The notes below the pieces were generated by a model, which did not search any database, was not told the origin of the DNA, and saw nothing but the letters and a program-made list of their open reading frames with translations. The position numbers were made by a program, and so were the translations under genes. This document shows positions 8,176 through 15,947 of a stretch of 64,000 bases of DNA, in pieces. Origin of the DNA: Sphaerochaetaceae bacterium. Lineage in GTDB: Bacteria; Spirochaetota; Spirochaetia; Sphaerochaetales; Sphaerochaetaceae. The stretch lies in contig JAKSPE010000003.1 of NCBI GenBank assembly GCA_024405015.1, positions 62,001 to 126,000 of the forward strand, written 5' to 3'. Within the stretch, counting starts at the first letter, position 1; every line of letters begins with the position of its first letter.

Positions 8176-8574
8176 TCATTTCCCTGTTTTGATGCCGTAG
8201 CTAGTGACCAATGCCACTTTGTTTTCCAACTCGTCATTGATCTCAATCTCGTAAAGACATGTGGTTCTGCCGTCCTTGATGAGTCTTGTCTGAGCAATCA
8301 GTTTCTTTCCTTTTGCCTTTCCCAAGAATGTGATGTTGCTGCTTGCTGTGACAGTCTGTGGCTCACATGGGTTTGTGGCAACGGCAAACGTGAAGTCTGC
8401 AAGGGTGAAAATGGCTCCACCCATGACCGTCCCGGCTCCATTGATATGTTTTCCCTGGATCTCCATGGAGCATTTGGCATAGTTCTCTGAAACTTCCTCA
8501 ATGTTGCACGATGTTGCCTCTGTGGCAAAACGGTCTGCCTGGAAGAACTCTTTGTATTGGTTCAAATCTTTCAT
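8176..8574 (-). CDS. PaaI-type hot-dog thioesterase
   Basis: A 132-residue acyl-CoA thioesterase-like protein with the hot-dog motif NGAGTVMGGAIFTLADFTFA, typical of the PaaI family that hydrolyses (hydroxy)phenylacetyl-CoA and related thioesters. It lies between the paaK-like ligase and the RNA-ligase-like gene in a leftward operon. The ATG at 8574 has AAGGAG 11 bases upstream; a GTG at 8586 overlaps that site and the end of the preceding gene. Substrate assignment rests mainly on its neighbour. Confidence 0.87.
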   Translation of the reverse strand: MKDLNQYKEFFQADRFATEATSCNIEEVSENYAKCSMEIQGKHINGAGTVMGGAIFTLADFTFAVATNPCEPQTVTASSNITFLGKAKGKKLIAQTRLIKDGRTTCLYEIEINDELENKVALVTSYGIKTGK

Positions 8575-8582
8575 AAAACCGG

Positions 8583-9122
8583 TCACTCCTTCATCTCAAT
8601 TGTTTCAAAAACCCGGTATGTGCCGATGGCGCCTGTCTCAGAACCTCCGATGACAAATCGTGTGGCTCTGATCTCGCTTGGAACTGGGGTGTCCATGATT
8701 TTCAGAAATGCCTCTTTGACAGCCTTTTCGTCGTTGTCCAGAAATAGGGTGCTGTGGTACCTGAACTCGGTGTCAAACTTATGAAGCTGAATGCCATACG
8801 TTTCGGAAAACAGCTTGCAAAGCTGCTCATGAAGCTTCTCCAACTGTTCATTTTGCTCCATGGCAAGCCAGGAAATGGTTTCATGAAGTTCGATACCTTT
8901 GACGTTGACGCTGAATGCATTGCAGCTTCCAAGGATTTTTCTCATGTCCTGGATGACTTCGTCATATTTTTCGTTTGGAATCTCCTTTGAGATCATCAGT
9001 GAGATGTGCATAGGCAAGGTGAGATCCGACTGTCCAAAATGGACATCTTTCTCGATTTCCTTGACCATGTTTCTCAGCTCAATCAGCTGATCATTTACAT
9101 CTACTGCTGTCCAAATGAACAT
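8583..9122 (-). CDS. 2'-5' RNA ligase / cyclic phosphodiesterase family protein
   Basis: A 179-residue two-histidine phosphoesterase. The two catalytic motifs are PMHISL near residue 40 and YHSTLFL near residue 125, fitting the HxS/HxT pair of the LigT superfamily. Members act on 2',3'-cyclic phosphates or 2'-5' RNA links; the cellular substrate is usually unknown. The ATG at 9122 follows AGGAG. It is the first gene of the leftward operon with thioesterase, CoA ligase and ACT protein, a mix with no clear functional logic. Confidence 0.8.
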   Translation of the reverse strand: MFIWTAVDVNDQLIELRNMVKEIEKDVHFGQSDLTLPMHISLMISKEIPNEKYDEVIQDMRKILGSCNAFSVNVKGIELHETISWLAMEQNEQLEKLHEQLCKLFSETYGIQLHKFDTEFRYHSTLFLDNDEKAVKEAFLKIMDTPVPSEIRATRFVIGGSETGAIGTYRVFETIEMKE

Positions 9123-9140
9123 TGAAAAACTCCTGAAATC

Positions 9141-9169
9141 ATTATTGGGACATGAATAAGTGTTGTCAA
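9141..9169 (-). promoter_or_regulatory. Promoter of the RNA-ligase-like/paaK/ACT operon
   Basis: On the minus strand TTGACA (9164-9169) and AATAAT (9141-9146) are 17 bases apart, leading into a short leader with AGGAG before the ATG at 9122. Confidence 0.7.
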
Positions 9170-9197
9170 CTGTTAAAAAAAATGCAGAGAAACGGAA

Positions 9198-9229
9198 CAT
9201 ATGTTGCTTTATGACCACATATGTCTTTG
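9198..9229. repeat. Paired ACATATGT palindromes
   Basis: The 8-base palindrome ACATATGT occurs twice, 24 bases apart, in the gap between the divergent operon and the small gene at 9292. It may be an operator pair; nothing further supports it. Confidence 0.3.
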
Positions 9230-9291
9230 TAAGGTGGAGTCGTAAAGGACCAAAAAGGGTCTTCGTTGGCATTTTGTCAAAGGAGGAAGGA

Positions 9292-9480
9292 ATGAACACA
9301 AAACCGACCGAGTTCAAGTTGCTCAAAGGCGCTGCCATCTATGGTGTCTACAAACATACTATGAAAAAACTCACAAAGCCTGTCAAAGTGAAAAGTCGAA
9401 GAACTCATACAAAAAGTGTCGGGGATATTCTCATGTCCATTGTGGCCTTTATCATCCTTGGGCTGATTGCGAGTCGATAA
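9292..9480 (+). CDS. Short membrane-anchored hypothetical protein
   Basis: A 62-residue protein with a strongly basic N-terminal half (several Lys and Arg between residues 26 and 42) and one C-terminal membrane helix (about residues 45-60). No family is recognised. The ATG at 9292 is directly preceded by AGGAGGAAGG, a very strong ribosome site, which is the main reason to believe it is translated. It stands alone between the ligase operon and hipBA. Confidence 0.5.
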   Translation: MNTKPTEFKLLKGAAIYGVYKHTMKKLTKPVKVKSRRTHTKSVGDILMSIVAFIILGLIASR

Positions 9481-9519
9481 TTCAGTACAAGGATTTTGTG
9501 ATGAGTTTTGATATAAATT

Positions 9520-9632
9520 TTCCCGTTCGGTAATATATGTGGTGTTTTAGCGAGCGAATGGATAAATATTACCGCTCGGTAAGATTTTTGAAGCAATTAA
9601 GCTTGAAATGCTTGCTTGTTACCGTACGGTAA
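9520..9632. promoter_or_regulatory. Three palindromic operators upstream of hipBA
   Basis: TTCCCGTTCGGTAA (9520-9533), TTACCGCTCGGTAA (9569-9582) and TTACCGTACGGTAA (9619-9632) share the palindrome TTACCG-NN-CGGTAA. They begin 49 and 50 bases apart, about five helical turns, so they lie on one face of the DNA. HipB proteins repress their own operon by binding such palindromes; the assignment to this HipB is inferred. Confidence 0.7.
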
Positions 9633-9646
9633 TGTAATATGAAGCC

Positions 9647-9850
9647 ATGACAACTAAGGAAATAGGCGAAACAATCAAAAACAGAAGAAAAGCTCTTGGG
9701 CTGAACCAGGCAGATGTCGCTCTGGGCTGCCACGTTGGGGCTCGGTTCCTTTCGGATCTCGAAAATGGTAAAGAGACGGCAGAGATCGGGAAGGTTCTTC
9801 TGGTTTTACAGATGCTGGGAATTGAAGTGTCACTGTCGGAGGCTAACTGA
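9647..9850 (+). CDS. hipB: HipB-like antitoxin, XRE-family DNA-binding protein
   Basis: A 67-residue helix-turn-helix protein: IGETIKNRRKALGLNQADVAL-GCHVGARFLSDLENGKETAEIGKV is a compact XRE domain filling nearly the whole protein. It would neutralise the adjacent HipA kinase and repress the operon through the three palindromes upstream. Its stop overlaps the hipA start by one base (TGATG), the usual coupled arrangement of hipBA pairs. Confidence 0.9.
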   Translation: MTTKEIGETIKNRRKALGLNQADVALGCHVGARFLSDLENGKETAEIGKVLLVLQMLGIEVSLSEAN

Positions 9851-11046
9851 TGGTACTGAATGTATGGGAACATGGGCGTCTTGTAGGAACGTTGGAAAGT
9901 ACTCCAAATCAGGGAGTGCTCTTTCAGTATGCATCTACAGCAACTCGTCGTATCTCAGCATCTCTTCCTCTGTCTGACAAGGTCTATTCCCAAAAGGAAT
10001 GTCTTCCATTCTTCAGTGGTCTGCTTCCCGATGGTGATCAGCGTGTGCGAATGGCAAAAGCTGTTCATGTCTCATCTGAAAGTGTCATAAGACTTCTTCA
10101 GAATTATGGTCGTGATATTGCAGGAAGCCTTCAGATTCTTCCGCAAGAGGAAAGTCCTGACGACAACTCGTCCTATATTCCTATTTCCGAAGCTGAAATT
10201 GAGAGAAAAATTCTCTCCAGTGCGACAGTCCCACTGATGGCAAACCAGAACGAGTCCATACGCCTTTCTTTGGCTGGTGCCATGGATAAGATGCCTCTTT
10301 ACAAGAACGATACCGGATGGTTCCTTCCATCTGGTGCGGCAGCCTCTAATGTCATCATCAAACCGGATGGGGAATATGCGGCAAATGAATTTGTCTGCTC
10401 GCTGATTGCAAAAGCATGCGGTCTGAATGTCCCTCAAACTTCTTTGAATTACTTTGGAGCTCAGCCGACCTTTGTTTCAAAACGCTTTGATCGAATCGAA
10501 GAGAATGGAGTGGTGAAGAGACTTCACCAGGAGGACTTCTGCCAGGCTTTGGGTGTCGATCCTGAGAAGAAGTATGAAGAAGATGGCGGTCCGGGCTACA
10601 AAGACTGTCTATCTCTCATCGTCGCAGAAAGTGCTCTTCCTTTGATTGATGTTCGTCGATTCCTGGAATGTGCGGTTTTCAATTATCTATTGGGAAACTG
10701 CGATGCTCACGCAAAGAATTTCTCTCTTCTCTATGCACTGGAAAATACCAGAAAACCACGACTTGCTCCTTTCTATGACCTAGTGTGTTCCACCATCTAT
10801 CCAGATCTCTCCAGGCGGATGGCGATGAAGGCCGGAAAGCATCGTGATATTGATCGCATCACAAAAGAGGATCTTCTTTCCATCGATGACGATTCGAAGC
10901 TTATGCGAGCAGTCCTCAAGGACGTCACTTCCAAATTCGCAGCTGCATTGGATTCTTTGGATGGGACAATTCCAGATGGTGTAAAACCTCTGTTTGAAAG
11001 AATCGCCTCGGATTGTAGGAGTAGGGTAAACAGGATTAATGATTGA
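9850..11046 (+). CDS. hipA: HipA-family serine/threonine kinase toxin
   Basis: A 398-residue HipA kinase. It has the N-terminal HipA subdomain (residues ~1-100), SLAGAMDKMPLY near 140-151 (equivalent to SLAGAQDK), HQEDFCQALG near 226, the catalytic loop GNCDAHAKN with D285, H287 and N290, and the metal-binding APFYDLVCS with D310. E. coli HipA phosphorylates glutamyl-tRNA synthetase and causes growth arrest; the target here is unknown. All catalytic residues are present, so it is probably active. It is coupled to hipB and followed by a terminator. Confidence 0.93.
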   Translation: MVLNVWEHGRLVGTLESTPNQGVLFQYASTATRRISASLPLSDKVYSQKECLPFFSGLLPDGDQRVRMAKAVHVSSESVIRLLQNYGRDIAGSLQILPQEESPDDNSSYIPISEAEIERKILSSATVPLMANQNESIRLSLAGAMDKMPLYKNDTGWFLPSGAAASNVIIKPDGEYAANEFVCSLIAKACGLNVPQTSLNYFGAQPTFVSKRFDRIEENGVVKRLHQEDFCQALGVDPEKKYEEDGGPGYKDCLSLIVAESALPLIDVRRFLECAVFNYLLGNCDAHAKNFSLLYALENTRKPRLAPFYDLVCSTIYPDLSRRMAMKAGKHRDIDRITKEDLLSIDDDSKLMRAVLKDVTSKFAAALDSLDGTIPDGVKPLFERIASDCRSRVNRIND

Positions 11047-11129
11047 TATGAATGATCATAACCAAAAACAATTGAGTAAAGCCATTTTCAAAGTATTGCA
11101 AGAGCATTAATGATGATAGGTCATTAAAA

Positions 11130-11167
11130 AAACACCATCAGGATATCAATCCTAATGGTGTTTTCTT
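11130..11167 (+). terminator. Intrinsic terminator after hipA
   Basis: AACACCAT and ATGGTGTT pair, with an inner GGA/TCC step, followed by TTTTCTTT. Confidence 0.75.
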
Positions 11168-11171
11168 TGGA

Positions 11172-11187
11172 GGAGGTGGGGGAGTCG
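11172..11187. repeat. Near-copy of the tmRNA 3' end
   Basis: GGAGGTGGGGGAGTCG repeats, with one G fewer, the last 17 coded bases of ssrA (11329-11345) in the same orientation, 157 bases away. It may be a remnant attachment site, since tmRNA 3' ends are common integration targets. Confidence 0.4.
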
Positions 11188-11285
11188 CCTTCAGCTTCCC
11201 GGATGTCCAGCTTCAGGCCGGCTTTGCTTCGGACGATAATCAATCGTCCTCCTACCGCAAAGCTTCGCCTCCCATGGTACCCTAT

Positions 11286-11321
11286 AAAAAGTAATCCCCC
11301 AGAGCTGTGCTCCAGGGGATT
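11286..11321 (-). terminator. Intrinsic terminator of ssrA
   Basis: On the minus strand AATCCCC-TGGAGC pairs with GCTCTG-GGGGATT around ACA, then TTTTT follows shortly after. It begins just past the mature tmRNA end. Confidence 0.75.
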
Positions 11322-11327
11322 CTTTTT

Positions 11328-11701
11328 TGGAGGTGGGGGGAGTCGAACCCCCGTCCTAACGGTCCATCCATCAACGTCTACAGGCTTAGATCTGGCTGAT
11401 GAATCTCAACTTTCTTCGACAGCTAGTCAGTTCTAGGAAAGTCCAGGTTGTAGAGGTCTCCATTGCTTACAACCTTAAGCAATGAACAAGCCCAAAGTAT
11501 TTACAGGGATCAGGGCCCAGGGCTGGGCGTCCGTCACCTTGTCCGTCTGGCTGTGATTATGCAGCGAGAGCGAATTCTGCTTCGTCGAGGACGAATTCGT
11601 CTTCTTTCTTTGCAGTTAATTTTTTTGTGCTAGTTTAACAAGTTGGCGCTTGACCTGCAGCTGGTGGTCTGAAATCCGCCAGTCGAAACCAATACACCCC
11701 C
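11328..11701 (-). ncRNA. ssrA: Transfer-messenger RNA (tmRNA)
   Basis: This is a one-piece tmRNA of about 374 nt. The 5' end GGGGGTG pairs with CACCTCC at the 3' end in a 7-bp acceptor stem (one G-U), as in other tmRNAs, and the T-loop GTTCGACTCC is intact. The CCA end is not encoded. The resume codon GCA (11611-11613) opens a tag of 18 residues, AKKEDEFVLDEAEFALAA, then TAA (11557-11559). The LAA ending marks stalled products for proteolysis. It works with SmpB, coded directly upstream on the same strand. A stem made by CCAATA and TATTGG spans the mature 5' end and may guide processing. Confidence 0.95.
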
Positions 11702-11778
11702 TTTAAAGGGATATTGGTGTTTCTAATATAATGACTATTCTCCTTTTCGTCCATAACAGGAGAGAAGTCAAATAGCAA

Positions 11779-12249
11779 TCAGAAGCGGTAGTCTCTGGCA
11801 TCGCGCTGTGCCTGACGGTTGAGATCTCGCTCTTTGATGGCATCCTTCTTGTCATGAAGTGCCTTACCTCTACAGAGGCTTACCTGCATCTTCATGAGGT
11901 TGCCTTTGAGGTAGACCTTTGTTGGCACCAAGGTAAGACCTTTTTCCTCAACCTTGCGGCGAAGTCTCTTGGTCTCCTGCTTGTGCACGAGAAGTCTTCT
12001 GTTTCTGTTTGGCTCGTGGTTGAAGATGGAGCCCTTGTCATATGGCTGGATGGTGAATCCGATGAGCCACATCTCTCCATTTTCAATCTTCACATAGGAG
12101 TCTGTGAAGGAGAATCTTCCAGCTCTCAGTGATTTGACCTCGGTGCCTTCCAAGGACATGCCTGCCTCAAGGTCCTCAAGAACCTCGTAGTTGAAGTATG
12201 CCTTCTTGTTGGTCTGTAGTGTCTTTATCTCGGTTTTCTTGTTTTCCAT
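11779..12249 (-). CDS. smpB: SsrA-binding protein SmpB
   Basis: A 156-residue SmpB of typical length: N-terminal NKKAYFNYEVLEDLEAGMSLEGTEVKSLRAG, the central HEPNRNRRLLVHKQE and a C-terminal basic tail ending DARDYRF. It binds tmRNA and brings it to stalled ribosomes for trans-translation. Its own RNA partner ssrA lies 77 bases downstream on the same strand. GAGAA lies before the ATG; the gene follows the PEGA-domain gene after 8 bases and probably shares its transcript. Confidence 0.97.
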   Translation of the reverse strand: MENKKTEIKTLQTNKKAYFNYEVLEDLEAGMSLEGTEVKSLRAGRFSFTDSYVKIENGEMWLIGFTIQPYDKGSIFNHEPNRNRRLLVHKQETKRLRRKVEEKGLTLVPTKVYLKGNLMKMQVSLCRGKALHDKKDAIKERDLNRQAQRDARDYRF

Positions 12250-12257
12250 AATTGTTC

Positions 12258-13664
12258 TCAGTTCCAGGCGACTCTGAAACCCATGTAGTCACTGCAGAGG
12301 CTTCTGTAGGTGGTGCCTACGCTGTAGCGGTCAATGGCGGATGGACTATTCACATAGGAGCCACCCTTGACGACCATATCGGCCTGTGTGTTGTATGTGG
12401 CAAGCATCTGATCTGCATTGTCGGAAGCGATTCTTGCAAGCGGAATGAACGGAGTATCTGTGATTTCCCACAGTCCGCCGATCATGGCTGCTGGACATCC
12501 CTCTGCGGCAGGAGGAGTGAGAGACTTCAGATAGCCACCTTCGCTATCGGTAAGGCTTGCGGCAATCCACTGGTTCTCACTTGGAAGGAACACTGTCTTT
12601 CCGGTAACTTCAGACATCCACTGGCAGAATGCCTGTGCGGCATAGTAGCTGACGTTTCTGACAGGCTTGAGGGACATCACCATTGTGGAAATGGTAACCC
12701 CATCCAGATAGTAGTCATCCACAAGACCCTGGGCAATCAAGTTGTCTTTGTTGGAAAGGGCCCACTGTGGGTTCTCCAGCACGAACTGTGAGAACTGGTA
12801 CTCCGTTACGCAGTAGGAACCGATCTTGAAGGTATCGGTGTGAACTGCCTTTCCAGCTTCTTTGACTTCAGGGTAGGTGGCAGTGACCGTTCTTCCATTG
12901 GAGAAATCTGCTGCAGGAATCTCAAAACCTTCCAAAGTGAAATAGTCAGTTTTCAGTGTTGTTGCCTTGGCTGTAAGAGCAGGTGTCTTTGCATCAGCTG
13001 CTCCGACGGAAGTCTTTCCATCGAGCTTTGCATAAGGGATGTCTGCTGTGATGCCAAGAATCTGACATGCATTGATGGCATCCTGATACATGGCATCGGT
13101 TGTTACAAACTGGAATGCGGCCTCAAGCACACTCTTTTCAAAGCCATGTCGGACAACAGACTTGGCGAAAGTGGTATAGATGTTGGCATAAGGTCTTGAA
13201 GCGTCGTAGGAAAGGATGGCGCTGTAGGCGTTGGCATCTTCCAAAAGCTCTGCACAAACGGATTCATAGGCAGCCTGAGTGAGAATGGCACTGCTTGCAA
13301 TCTTCTGGGTTCTTGGGAACAACCAGTTGAAGAAGACAGGGTGGGAGACCTTCACGGTCATTCTGTCGATTTCGTTTCCATTCACCTGGAAGGAGATGTC
13401 ATGTGTGCCGCTTTCAATCTTGCGTGTAAATGGTGTTCCACCTTCATAGACGCCATCGACATAGACGGCTGCATTATAGGCATCGCTTGTGAATGTTACG
13501 CGTTTTGAACCGTCCAGCATGTCTGGAAGAAAACCGACAAGAAAGACTGCAACACTCAAGATAATTGCATAGAGAATTGTGAGCCAAACACCTGGCTTCA
13601 TTCCGAAAAGTGGCTTTATTTCAACAGGGTCTACCTTTGGTAGATCTAACTTCTTCAATAACAT
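12258..13664 (-). CDS. PEGA-domain protein with formylglycine-enzyme-like (SUMF1) domain
   Basis: A 468-residue membrane-anchored protein. One helix (about residues 28-46) is followed by a PEGA domain (VTFTSDAYNAAVYVDGVYEGGTPF, ~54-110), a helical middle part, and a C-terminal SUMF1-type fold ending GGSYVNSPSAIDRYSVGTTYRS-...-MGFRV. SUMF1 folds include true formylglycine enzymes and many catalytically silent binding domains; the paired active-site Cys of formylglycine enzymes are not evident, so a structural or binding role at the cell surface is more likely. The start codon lies 6 bases after a -10 box, suggesting a leaderless message. Confidence 0.8.
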   Translation of the reverse strand: MLLKKLDLPKVDPVEIKPLFGMKPGVWLTILYAIILSVAVFLVGFLPDMLDGSKRVTFTSDAYNAAVYVDGVYEGGTPFTRKIESGTHDISFQVNGNEIDRMTVKVSHPVFFNWLFPRTQKIASSAILTQAAYESVCAELLEDANAYSAILSYDASRPYANIYTTFAKSVVRHGFEKSVLEAAFQFVTTDAMYQDAINACQILGITADIPYAKLDGKTSVGAADAKTPALTAKATTLKTDYFTLEGFEIPAADFSNGRTVTATYPEVKEAGKAVHTDTFKIGSYCVTEYQFSQFVLENPQWALSNKDNLIAQGLVDDYYLDGVTISTMVMSLKPVRNVSYYAAQAFCQWMSEVTGKTVFLPSENQWIAASLTDSEGGYLKSLTPPAAEGCPAAMIGGLWEITDTPFIPLARIASDNADQMLATYNTQADMVVKGGSYVNSPSAIDRYSVGTTYRSLCSDYMGFRVAWN

Positions 13665-13670
13665 GCCTCA

Positions 13671-13699
13671 AAGTTAACTGTATTGCCCGTTATTGTCAA
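13671..13699 (-). promoter_or_regulatory. Promoter of PEGA-domain gene, leaderless layout
   Basis: On the minus strand TTGACA (13694-13699), 17 bases, then TAACTT (13671-13676). The ATG follows after six bases, so transcription would begin at or next to the start codon. The -35 box overlaps that of the divergent lepB promoter. Confidence 0.6.
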
Positions 13700-13721
13700 C
13701 TTGCGCTTTTGTCATTATACT
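13693..13721 (+). promoter_or_regulatory. Promoter of lepB, leaderless layout
   Basis: TTGTCA (13693-13698), 17 bases, then TATACT (13716-13721). The lepB ATG at 13729 is seven bases downstream, where initiation would be expected, and no proper ribosome site is present. Confidence 0.65.
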
Positions 13722-13728
13722 TGAGCTC

Positions 13729-14724
13729 ATGGAACGATTCTTTGACGGTGTTGAGCACCTTACATCAAAATGGCTGACAAAAAGAAAGGCAAAAAAACTT
13801 GCCGAAAAGCAGAACAGGTCGCTTTCACGAGAACTCCTGGGCTGGCTTGACGCCATACTCTTTGCTGTTATCGTCGTCTTTCTGCTCAACCAGTTCCTGT
13901 TCCAGTTCTTTGTCATCCCATCACCATCCATGTTGGATACTCTTCTGATTGGTGACAGAGTGCTTGTTTCAAAGCTTACCTATGGAATCGAAACATTTCC
14001 TCAGGGACCAAAGATCCTGGATTCCCGTATCCCGGACCGCGATGACATCATCACGTTCTACAATCCTGAATACGAGAGCAAGGGACCTGTCTTCAATGTT
14101 GTCAGTACACTTCTTTACATGATCACGTTCTCATTGGTGAACATCGATGTGGACGAGCAGGGCAACATGAGAGAAAAGCTTCTTGTCAAACGCTCCGCAG
14201 CCGCAGCCGGTGACACTGTCACATTCATCAACGGAAATGCCTATATCAAGGCATCCGGAACCGATGTGTACGTAAACGAAGCTGATTTCCGTGCACAAAA
14301 CGGTCTTAGCACTGCACCTCACAGAACAATCGCCGAAGAGGCTTATGTCGGATACAACGCCGCAGGAAGGCTTAGGGGCCTTTCTGACTTCGGTGTCTTG
14401 GCTTCCTACATTCCGCGACATCTTGTCAACGACCAGAACACCATTGACAGCACAAAGTCCTACACGGACCTTTACACCTACAACAAGAATATTGCAGTCG
14501 GCCACATGATGGCAGATCCTACCGATTTCCAGTCCAGAAGCGATTGGGCACGATACGATGTTGGTGTCTATGTTCCAGAAGGCTATGTCCTTCCTCTTGG
14601 CGATAACAGAGACAATTCCCAGGATGGACGTTACTTTGGACCTGTCACCGCTGACAGCGTAAACGGAAGGGTTGTGTTCACAATCTGGCCTCTTTCCAGA
14701 GTCCGTTCCCTTGTCAATGAATGA
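13729..14724 (+). CDS. lepB: Signal peptidase I
   Basis: A 331-residue type I signal peptidase that removes signal peptides from exported proteins. After a basic region, one membrane helix (about residues 40-60) leads to the catalytic motif IPSPSMLDTL with S67. The general-base lysine is K154 in LLVKRSAAAAGD, and GDNRDNSQDGRYFGPV is the conserved C-terminal box. A long insert between residues ~175 and 280 makes it larger than many relatives. The ATG at 13729 is preferred to an in-frame TTG inside the promoter. Its stop overlaps the hemW start (ATGA). Confidence 0.95.
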   Translation: MERFFDGVEHLTSKWLTKRKAKKLAEKQNRSLSRELLGWLDAILFAVIVVFLLNQFLFQFFVIPSPSMLDTLLIGDRVLVSKLTYGIETFPQGPKILDSRIPDRDDIITFYNPEYESKGPVFNVVSTLLYMITFSLVNIDVDEQGNMREKLLVKRSAAAAGDTVTFINGNAYIKASGTDVYVNEADFRAQNGLSTAPHRTIAEEAYVGYNAAGRLRGLSDFGVLASYIPRHLVNDQNTIDSTKSYTDLYTYNKNIAVGHMMADPTDFQSRSDWARYDVGVYVPEGYVLPLGDNRDNSQDGRYFGPVTADSVNGRVVFTIWPLSRVRSLVNE

Positions 14725-15869
14725 TGTCTTTTCTGGACAGCTTCAGCTACAGTAACGACCTTTCCCTTTATATCCATGTCCCATTTTGCATCTCAAAATG
14801 TGCCTATTGTGCCTTCTATTCGGTGCCTCGCTGCTCGCAGCTTGTCATGGATCTGTATCTGGAGCGCCTTCTTTCGGAAATCACAGAAGTCAACCGAAGA
14901 ATGGCAGGCAAAGCCTATGAGACTGCGTTCATTGGTGGCGGAAACCCTGGTTGCCTTGGCCCTGAGCGTCTTGGAAAAATCGCAAAGGCCGTCTGTGAGA
15001 ACGGAAGGCCGAAAGAGTTCTCTGTCGAGATGAACCCAGAAAGCCTGACCCCTGAGTTCTTCCCACTATTTAAAGACTGCTTCACACGCCTTTCCATGGG
15101 CGTGCAGAGCATGGACCAGAAAGCGCTGTCCTTCCTTGGTAGAAACGCCGATCTTGAAAAGACCCGTAGCGGTCTTGCTTTGTCACAACTGCTTAAGGCT
15201 GAAACCGAATGTTCCTTAAGTTATGATCTCATCACCTGTTTGGGCTCTTGGCACGATGAGCTATCCGACATCAAGGCAATTCTGTCAGAATTCCCATCCG
15301 ACCATCTCAGCGTATATGCTCTGACCCTCGAGGAGGGTACTCCTCTTTATCAAAGAAAGCCGGAGCTTCCTGACAGTGACCAGCAGTATGAGATTCTCAA
15401 GAATGTCTGGAATCATCTACAAGCACAGGGCTATGAGCATTACGAGGTGTCAAACTTCGCAAAACCAGGTAAGCGTTGTATCCATAACTGTCGGTATTGG
15501 GGTTACCAGCAGTATCTCGGCCTTGGACCAGGTGCTGCCTCCACAGCTTTCTCTGAGGGGGGAAACGTCACAAGATTCTCTTATCCTCATGACATAGAAT
15601 CCTACATTTCCGGTAAGGCTTTTGAGGGTTTTGAATACGAGAGCCTATCGTCTTTCGAGGCTGCAGAAGAGCTTGTCTTCATGGGGCTACGCTACAAGGA
15701 TGGCCTTGATCTTGCTAGACTGGAGCGTCTAACCGGAAAGCGCATTTGCGATGCCATTTTGCGAGAATCTGAGGGCTATTATCTTCAGGATGGAAAGCTT
15801 GTCCCTGACGATGAGGGTCTCATGCTCTGTGATGCACAGGCTTGTACGATAATTGACGCTTTATCATGA
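14721..15869 (+). CDS. hemW: HemW-like radical SAM protein (coproporphyrinogen oxidase family)
   Basis: A 382-residue radical SAM protein with cluster motif C23-x3-C27-x2-C30 within HVPFCISKCAYCAFYS. The family GGGTPS motif appears here as GGGNPG. HemW inserts or carries heme; the related HemN oxidises coproporphyrinogen III anaerobically. The HemW-type C-terminal domain (LVFMGLRYKDGLDLARLERLTG) is present. No heme-synthesis gene is visible nearby, which is consistent with a heme-handling or other role. Start overlaps lepB by four bases. Confidence 0.88.
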   Translation: MMSFLDSFSYSNDLSLYIHVPFCISKCAYCAFYSVPRCSQLVMDLYLERLLSEITEVNRRMAGKAYETAFIGGGNPGCLGPERLGKIAKAVCENGRPKEFSVEMNPESLTPEFFPLFKDCFTRLSMGVQSMDQKALSFLGRNADLEKTRSGLALSQLLKAETECSLSYDLITCLGSWHDELSDIKAILSEFPSDHLSVYALTLEEGTPLYQRKPELPDSDQQYEILKNVWNHLQAQGYEHYEVSNFAKPGKRCIHNCRYWGYQQYLGLGPGAASTAFSEGGNVTRFSYPHDIESYISGKAFEGFEYESLSSFEAAEELVFMGLRYKDGLDLARLERLTGKRICDAILRESEGYYLQDGKLVPDDEGLMLCDAQACTIIDALS

Positions 15870-15879
15870 TTTGCACGTA

Positions 15880-15909
15880 TTGACAGTAAAAAATCGGTTA
15901 TGCTAAATT
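15880..15909 (+). promoter_or_regulatory. Promoter of yebC-ruvCAB-queA
   Basis: TTGACA (15880-15885) and TAAATT (15904-15909) are 18 bases apart, and a TGC triplet sits directly before the -10 box (extended -10). The leader of about 30 bases carries AGAGG before yebC. Confidence 0.65.
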
Positions 15910-15947
15910 TATCGGGTATTCTTTTTTACAAACTATAAGAGGTTATT

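Noticed and set aside
11155-11436. 93-codon open frame reading through the ssrA 3' end
   Set aside because: It covers the terminator and 3' end of tmRNA, which is certain; the frame has no ribosome site.
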